Source of the DNA: Saccharina japonica
Taxonomy: Eukaryota; Sar; Phaeophyceae; Laminariales; Laminariaceae
DNA length: 64,000 nucleotides
Direction: 5' to 3'
Assembly: GCA_008828725.1 (NCBI GenBank)
Contig: MEHQ01003716.1
Coordinates: forward strand, 194,843 to 258,842
Made by a program: the position numbers and the translations under genes. This document shows positions 56,701 through 64,000 of the stretch, in pieces. The notes below the pieces were generated by a model. That model did not search any database. It saw nothing but the letters and a program-made list of their open reading frames with translations, and was not told the origin of the DNA. Within the stretch, counting starts at the first letter, position 1. Every line of letters begins with the position of its first letter.

Positions 56701-57898
56701 GCCGCCGCCGTAACGCAGGGCCGTCCACGGCGAGGTTCGACTATCCGATATCTGGCTAACATACCGATGACGTGCTTATACACGTTTGTTGTATGAACGC
56801 TCTAGCCCCACTAACGTCAGGGGAAATTTGGGACGGTAATATATACCAGTACGTGTGCTCCTACAATTTATAAGCCGCCTCGGGAGAAGAGATCCATGCC
56901 TCGATCAAAGTCCGGCCGACCTTCGAAACGAATCGTACGCGTAACCCGAAACATACCAGTGCCACGGCATGGGTGGTGCCTTCTGTTTCTGATATCCTCA
57001 CATACATGAAGAGCTCGCACATCTCAGCCAAACAACACCGGTTCGAATACGTTTGTTCGAGCAACGTGGCCGGCATTCCTGTGCGCTACGCAGACCAACA
57101 AAAACTTACTAGCAACTATATCATACCCTAAACTGGTAGACTCGTGCCACAATAGAGGTAACACATTTTGGCTGAATATGTTTTGAGTGGCGGGGATGCT
57201 CAAGTCCAAGTCGTCGGAATATCAGTATGGTGTTGCGGCATTCTTCGTTGTATAATGAAGGAAGCCGGATGGTTTATGGGGGTAGCACATTGTGTTTGTT
57301 TCTCCTAAAACAGTTTTCGTGTGAGGTATACAGCTCATCGAGTGAGGAGCCTCGTAATACAAAATGGTGCACCTCTGCTACTGTGGCATGCGTCGGTAGC
57401 GGCTCATGTTAGGATACGAACCGGTCAGAAACTCTCCACCCAAAAAAGAACACCCCCTTTCAGGGGCTGAGTCTAAACCACGCTGTATCCTATATGAATA
57501 CCAAACAAAACAAATGATATATATATATATTGTTTTTTTACTAACGCCCTAATGACGAGATTTCAACGATGTATCGTTGTTGCACAGGTGGAGCTCCTCG
57601 TCCGCATACGAGATACAAATGCCAGTCCAGATTTGAATAATAAAAACAAGATACGGGTCGCGCGCATGCTACACACATGAGTTTAAAGCACGAAAGAGAC
57701 CGGCCGTGCTGACGGCTGACGTGCGGTTAAAACATAAGAAAACATGAAGGCCGACGACTCTGCCGCCAGGATTATTGTGCCGCTGTGTCAAACACGACAT
57801 TCTGGCAATCATACCTCGTACGTGGAGAAGGCGGCGTCAACGGTGAACACAGAAGCTGCGAGCAGGACGGCAGAAGCTGCGGCGGCGGTGCGAATCAT
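41506..57898 (-). CDS. Secreted spondin-domain protein, gene C (six exons, 223 aa)
   Basis: Minus-strand exons, in coding order: 57815-57898, 50459-50524, 46798-46881, 45823-45976, 43387-43473 and 41506-41702; 672 bases including TAA. Residues 1-22 are an Ala-rich signal peptide ending Val-Asp-Ala. The domain carries NLT at 33-35, LLAETG then a second sequon NSS at 73-75, CCLCG at 88-92, IC at 116-117, VNTNDGFFGIN from 130, DAGTEVNN, HVPGPAC, HLH and W-N-NPVA. It has six cysteines in the mature part, against four in gene A and five in gene B. NTNDGF is the form most common in the wider family, so this member may be the least derived at that motif. Introns are 7290, 3577, 821, 2349 and 1684 bases, rich in MITE copies. 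It is the most diverged of the three. Confidence 0.86.
41703..43386 (-). other. Gene C intron 5
   Basis: No nested gene can be supported. A plus-strand open frame at 42771-43022 (83 codons) matches no family I know. Confidence 0.7.
43387..43473 (-). CDS. Gene C exon 5
   Basis: Acceptor GTGGCAG and donor GTAAGG. Encodes VNTNDGFFGINSMIPDIGG through to ADAFDAG. One codon shorter than in the paralogues, in the variable loop before the DAG motif. Confidence 0.9.
44813..45067 (+). mobile_element. Decayed MITE copy in gene C intron 4
   Basis: Left end GACTGCGATAGGGGTAGCAT preceded by GACACT; interior GGGGCTCCTTACCC and AGGTATAGATATATCG...GAGGAGCCTC; right end GGTGCGCTGTCTAACATAGC. Homology is weak but ordered across the whole length. 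A further fragment starts at 45112 (AACGCATGCTACGATAATG). Confidence 0.5.
45823..45976 (-). CDS. Gene C exon 4
   Basis: Acceptor GGTGAGCAG and donor GTGAGG. Encodes SDLGSEVNECCLCGLAVG, the PGDEVTMTITV strand, EICPNG and MFSMAAMI; 154 bases. GC-rich relative to the flanking introns, as expected for real coding sequence here. Confidence 0.9.
46798..46881 (-). CDS. Gene C exon 3
   Basis: Encodes DIIVFEPGAAATDALRLLAE then TGNSSALQ between acceptor TGTTGATAG and donor GTAAGA. No ATG lies in it, so a simple ORF scan misses it; support is the exact 84-base length, phase and LLAETG core. Confidence 0.83.
46882..50458 (-). other. Gene C intron 2 (3.6 kb)
   Basis: Contains a well-preserved MITE (49232-49478) and fragments near 48024 (GACCCGTGCTACGATGG), 48480 and 50066. 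No nested gene is supported. Confidence 0.7.
49232..49478 (-). mobile_element. MITE copy in gene C intron 2
   Basis: GACGCATGCTGCGATAGAGG with TGCACCATG at one end; GTGCTATCTCAACCGTAGCA then CGCGTC at the other; 247 bases. Interior closely resembles the 32240 copy (CTCACTTAAGGAGCG, GGAGGAAAATAAAAG). No convincing target duplication. Confidence 0.88.
50459..50524 (-). CDS. Gene C exon 2
   Basis: Acceptor GTCCGCCGTCAG and donor GTGAGA. Encodes VTVENLTFKQPFSAILLAAH plus TE, the same strand and sequon as genes A and B. Confidence 0.89.
52208..52406 (-). mobile_element. Shortened MITE copy in gene C intron 1
   Basis: GACGCTTTTTACGG...GCACCATGTT at one end and GTGCCACCTCTATCGCATCA then CACACC at the other, about 199 bases. 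ATAC and TTAC flank it, a three-of-four target match. Confidence 0.65.
52557..52805 (+). mobile_element. MITE copy with AGGT target duplication
   Basis: Left end GGCGCGTGCTAGGATAGGGA; interior GGGGCTCCTTAACC and CATCGTCGGAATG; right end GGTATATCTATACTGTAGTA then CGTGTA. AGGT lies at 52553-52556 and 52806-52809. About 249 bases. Confidence 0.85.
55081..55304 (-). mobile_element. Diverged MITE copy in gene C intron 1
   Basis: AACGCCTGCCACGTTAGAGG then TGCCCC at one end; TGTGCTACGCCTATCGTAGC then AAGCGCC at the other. About 224 bases. Confidence 0.65.
56330..56571 (+). mobile_element. Diverged MITE copy in gene C intron 1
   Basis: Left end GACGCGTGTTCAGAGGGTGG then TAGCATGGTTTAGCC; right end GGGCTACCACTATCGAAGCA then GGTGTC. 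242 bases. Confidence 0.65.
57139..57394 (+). mobile_element. MITE copy with GGTA target duplication
   Basis: Left end GACTCGTGCCACAATAGAGG then TAACACATTTTGGCTGAA; right end GGTGCACCTCTGCTACTGTG then GCATGCGTC. GGTA is duplicated at 57135-57138 and 57395-57398. 256 bases. Confidence 0.88.
57815..57898 (-). CDS. Gene C exon 1: signal peptide
   Basis: Encodes MIRTAAAASAVLLAASVFTV then DAAFSTYE, followed by GTATGA as donor. Starts like the paralogues (M-(V/I)-R) and ends in the same phase. It lies 7.3 kb from exon 2, so linkage rests on the conserved gene plan. Confidence 0.8.
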
Positions 57899-60800
57899 CA
57901 CGTTGACGACGTTGTCTTGGCCGCGTCAATGACGCCGGTGATAGACTACTTGGTGGGCTCTGAGAAACTCTGATGAAAAGGGGTCTGGAGCTGAACGGCG
58001 ATAAAATTATTTGAAACTAGCATGCAAGTTCCCAGGAGTAGTTGCTGTACGTCACAAAGCAGATGTGGCAGTGTGCGTCATTGCTTTTATTCTTGTTGTG
58101 CTGTTGAAGATCCCCAACATAAATTTAGTTACCGGGATTTGTGGGACCGGTCTTTTAATTTTTAACATTGCAGCGCTCATTATTTCTGTGGATCGGAAAT
58201 GCGTCACACCAGCTCAGGAGAATTTGACACCACGCATACGTCACCCGCGGGGATTATTCAGCGCCGACGGTTTCCGAGAAGAACTGTGATAATAATACGA
58301 TAATATGATTGAAAGACGATAACACCGTGGCATGGCAGTGGGATGCGTTGTGTGAAGTTGAGAGACGCCGACAATGTGTCCAGTGGTAAGGCTAGACAAT
58401 AATCGTGTTGAGCAGGAAACGGAGATCAAAACCCCGTAGTACCAGTAAGAAGTACGAAAGGCTACGATAATTTTACTAGGATCTTGAAGTTTTGTAAAAC
58501 TCAGTTAAAACACAAACAAAAACATACTAACAAGAAGAACAACTACAAGAACCCACCGCTGACGTATGGCAATGTGTGATTCCGTCAAATGTTTGTATTC
58601 ACAGTCGATGGGTTATCCGTGGAGACACTCCAGGCGGTCAGAGGCTTTCCGCTGACAGCTGGCGTTTTATGTACCTGGTATGATATTTATGCCAACAAGA
58701 GGAAGGACACAATATAAAATAACGCTTGACCATGTGCTGCTAATGGGACTTTTGCTTGTGCAAAGCCGATAGATTGTCGACGGTTACCGACATGCTCTCG
58801 GCGTTAGAGAAAGGGATTTTGTTGCTATTGAAGAGGAGTAAACCACCGGCAGACGGCAAAAACAAAACACAGTGATGCATACGACCACAGGGTATTAGTG
58901 TGAAGTGTATCTAATAACAGTCGGTCGTGGAATGTCAACGATTGAAGCCACGCTGTGCGAAATTCACATTGGGACGTCTTATATGGACTAAACAAAATCC
59001 CAAATCTAGAGCAAATCTCCAGTTTATAGCTGCCGAAACCGTATCGCCAAACACGTCAAATTATGCTAACCGAAGTTTCATGAAAACATTGATAGGCGCA
59101 ACACCCAAATGGGTAAGGTATGCTTCTATATGACGTGTGCTTTAGTACTTAATCTCGACGATGCTGCAATACGATCGAGGTTAGCAGAACTTTTTACCAA
59201 ACACGTGTTCAGGTATTGCGCGCCTCATGCGTATTTACCACTCTGCGCCAATGCGCCTACCATCTCCAAACTCGACCTTTCATCAATATCAACCTGACAC
59301 CCCCACAGAGCTCAATCCCAGCTTGTGTTTGTGTTTCCTACGTGGACAGCTTAAGGGCAACTTAACACTAAGTGTAGATATTACCGTAGACGCAACTATA
59401 ACACGTTGTACATTGACCCAGGGCAGACAGCGCCAAGACTTGTCCTGGTATGGCCTCTCTGTTCGCCCGGTGTTGCTCAACCAGGTAGGATTTACATGGT
59501 ACGTATTTGTATACTGCATCATGCGTCCTGATTCACTCATGTTTCATATACCAGGTATTATATTATTTTGTAGTTGGCCGTTTGTTTCGTCTTTGCTCGT
59601 TGTTTTTGCTCCGTTTTGTCTGGACTATTTGTGTCGTCCTTTTCTTGGCCCACCGGCTGGACATAGGATGGTATGCCCCAACAAACGGTTTCCTTTTTCC
59701 CTCCATACTTCACCCCTGCGCAGGTGAGTTTCGACGCAAACAGACCAAGAACTCAGTGGGGATCCCGCGACGATGGTATGGTCAGCTACGTAAAGGATCT
59801 ATTAAACTACTTCGAAACCGATACAGACACAGGCATGCATAAATATCAACGTGCGACATAACGAGTAGGAGATGTTACGGTCGGAGGTAGCCGCCCTTGC
59901 CTTCCCTAACCGTGCGATTCGTGGGTCTCACTACTCCATCACCGGTGAATTCTGGCCTGGTTCATGTTTCCAACGTCGCCCTGGTGCGACTGCGACTGCA
60001 AGAAAGTAGAGAATGAGATGAAAACAACGCTGTGAGTGGCCGAAACAATGTAATACACGCAGATGTAACGTATGGGGTACGCATGCATCTACATACCCCC
60101 ATATAACACAAGAAATAATCACTTTGTGTCTGCTTTGATGCGACGTGTGCTACAGTATATGTAGAGTATGGGCTTGACGACAATATCAAAGTCGTGACCG
60201 CCCCCCGGCTACGTGTAATCGTTCTGCAGCGTCGTTATTTTCGTTCTTTTCTTGTCCTTGAATGCTATCATGTTGCTCTATAATTTCTTCCTTTCTTGCG
60301 TTTGGCGTTACTTGTGTCCATGGCCTTCTGTTTCATCCCCTTCTGTCGGCCCACCAGAAGAACATGGTACAGTTCTTTCCAGCAAGGAGTGACATTATTC
60401 ACGGGAGACGCAGCACCTGCGCTCTGAGCGAAAGTTTCTTGTGCTTTTATTCACAGGCCCATTGCTTTCGTCGCAGTGCCCCACTTCCTCTTTGTCGTTT
60501 GTTTTGGGCCCATACCTCGTTAATGTTTTTGTTTGTAAGCGACCTGCGATGGTATAACACAGCTATTTGTACAGTTCAAGTGAGCACTTGTACTGCGGTG
60601 CGCGTGTTTGGTGGTCCCAGGTTATTGTTTACTTCCATTGGAACGCTTTTAAGCCCTTTGTTATATTCTGCTACTTTAGATTCAAGGGAAATTGGCTACA
60701 ATTGCAAACTAAGGTGCAAACGGAATCGTGATCACCATCGGCGTTGTTATTAGCTTAATTTGTCGCCATCTTCATCCATGGTCCAGCTGTGCAGTGTGCA

Positions 60801-63717
60801 GCAGTCATGTAAAACGACGACAAATGTTGTTGGTTGTGTGTATCGAGTACGCGGGGCTATCCTACCACCCGTCTCGGAGACATACGGGTGTCGAACATGT
60901 AATCAACCAACGTACGGGGAGTACCAACGTTGTAGCAGCTGGCGCTCGAGGTCTCCGTGGGCTGTGGGCAGAGCACGCTAAACGCTTGCAGTTTGTTGAT
61001 GCCTCCGTCGTTCACCACAACGATGCTTCGGAATGTGTTAGGCATCACACGAGCTGAACATCGGCGGACGTCGAGGCCCCTGGGAAAGCTCGTTGTATGT
61101 GGTAAATGATCCCAGGAACTAGAATCGAGTCTTTCCGAGCGTACAAGTTTTTGTTCAAGTTTGTTGTTATCGTACATGTAATATCGCGTGTTGAAAAGCT
61201 TTCGAGGGCCGTACGCTGTGTAGTCAACGACCTGTTTATCACGAACACTATCTCGCTTCTTTGTATATAGTGGCCTACTCACCGCCTCCCCTTCGAGGCC
61301 AGTAAGCGTGATGTAAGGTGGTTCGTTGGGTGAGAACCCCGGCTTGTCAGAATCATGTCGGACTAATGTTTTGCCCTTCTTGTAGCACACCACGTCGAAA
61401 TAACTACAACGAAACACAGTGTGCAATGCGAAGGATGACTGGTTTCCGCGTTAGCTAGAACGGTTGATTGCCCCGGAAATAGTTGAAACGCCGCCCACGA
61501 CAACGGCGTGCCCGGGCGGCAGCCACCCGAGGTAAACGCCTCCTAGGTGTTGAGCTTGAAATATGATATTATCTGTATATTAATGATACACATATTTTGG
61601 CATTGCAGTGTGTGATGACGACCTGCCAATTCCATCCGTGCTTCGTCTCGTTCCAGTACGACTCGTGTAAACGAATGCGTCTTGAATGGTGATACTTCCA
61701 CACATTCCGAATACGCTACCCAACACCTGGGCCCAACCCTTGCCCGTGGGGGAGCTACCACTCTTGGGTCGAGTTCCAAGGGTCGGCGGGGCGTCTTCTC
61801 GCTGCAGAAAATATAATATTTGGGCGCAACGGCGGCGATAAGCTTAACTGCTTCTAACAAACCCATATCGCAGAGATGACGAATATTCGACGCTGCAGTA
61901 TGTTGCATCTCCTCTCCGGGGTTTTCAGCTTACATTCGGTACATAATCTAGACTCAGCAGCCTGCGAGAAAAGCGGATTTTTTCCGCATAATGACGGCTT
62001 GTGTATGCCATCCAGATAAAACACTGGTCGCCATCGGTTCCCTTCGGCCCGCTTTGTTGCATGCTCGTAGTCGCGAACCAGCCGTTTCATGTATAACGCC
62101 TGAAGTGTGTTTTGATCGACAGCGCAAACACAGTGGATATAAATACTTCTATTGTATATCCAGCACCAATACATGCAGACACTGTCGCAGCCATATCACC
62201 ATGTCTTGTCGAAGCGATCGGTACGTGCAGACCCGAACCCAGATTGCACTTGAATTACCCAAGTTCGAGTACCCCTGTTTGCTCTTGCAAGTACTCGGTA
62301 GCCACCCAGTGCTGCACACATAGCAGTGTCCAAATTCAACCCCGAAACTAACAAATGTGCGCCTTAGACAAGTAGGACGGAGGCGATACGTGGCCTCCAT
62401 GTTGCAGGTGGGTGATCCCAAAACGGGCCGGATTTCACGAACACGCTCACTTGGTTCCCACTTGGCGAATTGACATAAACCACTTGTCGAAATACAGCAC
62501 GTTGGGCACACCCAACAACTTTCAGCAGACTCAAAGGTTTCATAATCCGCAGTGCTCTTGACCGAAAAGTAAACGGCACTTTATCAAAGCACCGCGTACT
62601 ACTGATGTGTTTTCATACGTATACGACCTGCAGCAGGACGCAATGGTCGGTGTACATCGCGTCGTAAGCCACTACAAGGGATTGCCCCAAACATCTTCAC
62701 CCTGTGCTTTGGTCGTCGATACAAAACGAGGGAAAAGCGTAGCAACTTACCGATAATTGACAGTTGTATTTCCTGTATGACGCCACCAAAAACGCCGACG
62801 CCGTCCGAACGATATTGTATCGTGCCTGAAATATGTTAATTCAGAGAATGCATATATACAGCTGGTTCCAATGATATATTATACGCGTACTTGTTATCCG
62901 ATATTCCCTACACGAGAATGGGTCGTCTCGACTGTGAAAAGAAATATCGACCTCTTCAAAAATCGGAAGCTGTCTGCCTTCTTGGTTCAAAGTCGCCTCA
63001 CTGCTAGGTGGCACCTATCATCTGCGACTGCGCATCCACGAACGAGTAATTGTCATCGTCTGGACTAGTTTCTCACGATAGTATGGCGACAGGGAGATGG
63101 TCGCACCGATTGGGGCATTGTTTGTATATTTTACGGTTGGCGGACGAGCCATGCCACGGTAAAGGCAGTAACAACCTAATGTATTCTCCTCGTGTACAAT
63201 CCGTTCTCCCTGAATATCGCAACCAGAGGCTATGTACCTCACCTGACGACTGATGGCGAGAAACACAAATGAACACGCCACTCTCGACATCCCCACCAAG
63301 GGATAAGCATGTCATAAACGCAAATAAGTTAAGCGCAAACCGAGCGTGAAAACCTATCGGTCAAATCCTCAGTTGAGAAGCACTGTTCGATACTATATGC
63401 TGGGTTTGGAACAACCCTCGTTACCGTTTATTCCATTGTTCGATGGACACACATACTTCAACATTGTTTTGGTTGCTTCGTTTGCCCACATGTAAATGTT
63501 CCAGTCCATGATCATCCTGCGACGATGTCGTTCGGTATTTCTATACACAAAACAGATGTCGCACGCCCACCCCTAGTCGTCCTTCTCGGGCTTCCCTTCT
63601 GTGACGTTGTTGCGAAACAAAAACATAATGTTTTATCCACCCCCTGTCATATTTCGACAATGCCCCTGTCTTTTTATTACTCAAAAAGGGCGTTGTCGCA
63701 GCCCTGGGCACCCTTCG
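57899..63717. other. Upstream flank of gene C; no gene supported
   Basis: Open frames reach 166 codons (59227-59727, plus), 163 (60262-60753, plus) and 189 (60857-61426, minus) but none shows a recognisable domain or conserved splice context. A 92-codon frame at 58011-58289 encodes two hydrophobic stretches. A fragment of the MITE terminus is near 60139 (GTGTGCTACAGTATATG). Confidence 0.4.
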
Positions 63718-63991
63718 ACATTAACGTGCTCTGCGGCAGTGGCAGAACATTTGTGTTGCCGAGGCTCTTTACTTAAGAAGCTCTCCATGCTGTTCAAAAA
63801 AGAGGGCTTGGCATAACTTGACTCTGAACCGAGCCCTATCGTAGGTAGGTGTGGTCCGCACAATACTGCGAAATATAATATATGGGATTACGTAGCATTA
63901 TTATGGTAGATCCTCGGCTGAGGAAGCCCGTCCGTCATACACCTTTGTCTTGCAAGGCGAAGAATATGCCACCTCTGTCGTAGCACGAACC
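63718..63991 (-). mobile_element. Diverged MITE copy at the right edge
   Basis: The far end is clear (ATGCCACCTCTGTCGTAGCA then CGAACC). The near end is weak, but the CTTTACTTAAGAAGCTCT block sits at the place expected for the family CTCACTTAAGGAGC block. Confidence 0.45.
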
Positions 63992-64000
63992 CATGTCCTC

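Larger units (their letters stand above)
50525..57814 (-). other. Gene C intron 1 (7.3 kb)
   Basis: The largest intron in the window. It holds at least five MITE copies (52208, 52557, 55081, 56330 and 57139) and AT microsatellites near 53270 and 57520. No nested gene is supported. Confidence 0.7.

Noticed and set aside
59227..59727. 166-codon plus-strand frame ending near a strong donor (CTGCGCAG then GTGAGT)
   Set aside because: The donor is attractive but there is no conserved upstream coding sequence, domain or matching acceptor to build a gene.
60857..61426. 189-codon minus-strand open frame
   Set aside because: No recognisable motif, no supporting splice or paralogue pattern; length is possible by chance at this GC content.
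1..64000. CRISPR array, bacterial operon or phage module
   Set aside because: No short regularly spaced direct repeats, ribosome-binding sites or clustered ORFs; the intron-bearing genes show the DNA is eukaryotic.

Overview
The window is a eukaryotic nuclear contig. Short coding exons (66 to 206 bases) are separated by GT...AG introns of 0.4 to 7.3 kb, and the rest is transposon debris, satellite and small duplications. No bacterial-style operons, rRNA or long intact ORFs are visible. Large introns, moderate GC and secreted single-domain spondin proteins fit a multicellular stramenopile alga, perhaps a brown alga. That placement is inference; no marker gene in the window proves it.

The main content is a cluster of three paralogous genes for small secreted spondin-domain proteins, assembled by hand from six exons each. 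Gene A (+, 6351-13031) encodes 228 aa, gene B (-, 18259-29768) 227 aa and gene C (-, 41506-57898) 223 aa. Exons 1 to 4 are 84-87, 66, 84 and 154 bases in all three, exon 5 is 90/90/87, exon 6 is 206/206/197, and every intron phase is identical. All three translate without interruption, with a signal peptide and the family hallmarks: NLT near the N-terminus, LAETG, VNTNDxF, DAGTExNN, (I/V)PGPAC, H(V/L)H and W-x-NPVA. A and B converge tail to tail; B and C are in tandem on the minus strand. The products presumably act at the cell surface or in the extracellular matrix; substrate and partners are unknown.

Layout: 1-908 is the end of a 158-bp satellite array. 909-5400 holds repeat-derived DNA (diverged duplications, GC-rich minisatellite, a 30-bp degenerate tandem repeat, a fold-back element). 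6351-13031 is gene A, with a TTAA-flanked piggyBac-like MITE in intron 1 and a duplicated exon-4 splice donor. 13032-18258 is intergenic and holds a nested stack of MITEs. 18259-29768 is gene B. 29769-41505 is an intergenic stretch with MITEs and tRNA-like relics. 41506-57898 is gene C, whose introns carry many MITEs. 57899-64000 has no gene I can support and ends in another MITE copy.

A ~250-bp non-autonomous DNA transposon family with asymmetric terminal inverted repeats and 4-bp target duplications recurs more than 15 times, between genes and inside the introns of B and C. It has contributed to the growth of this locus.
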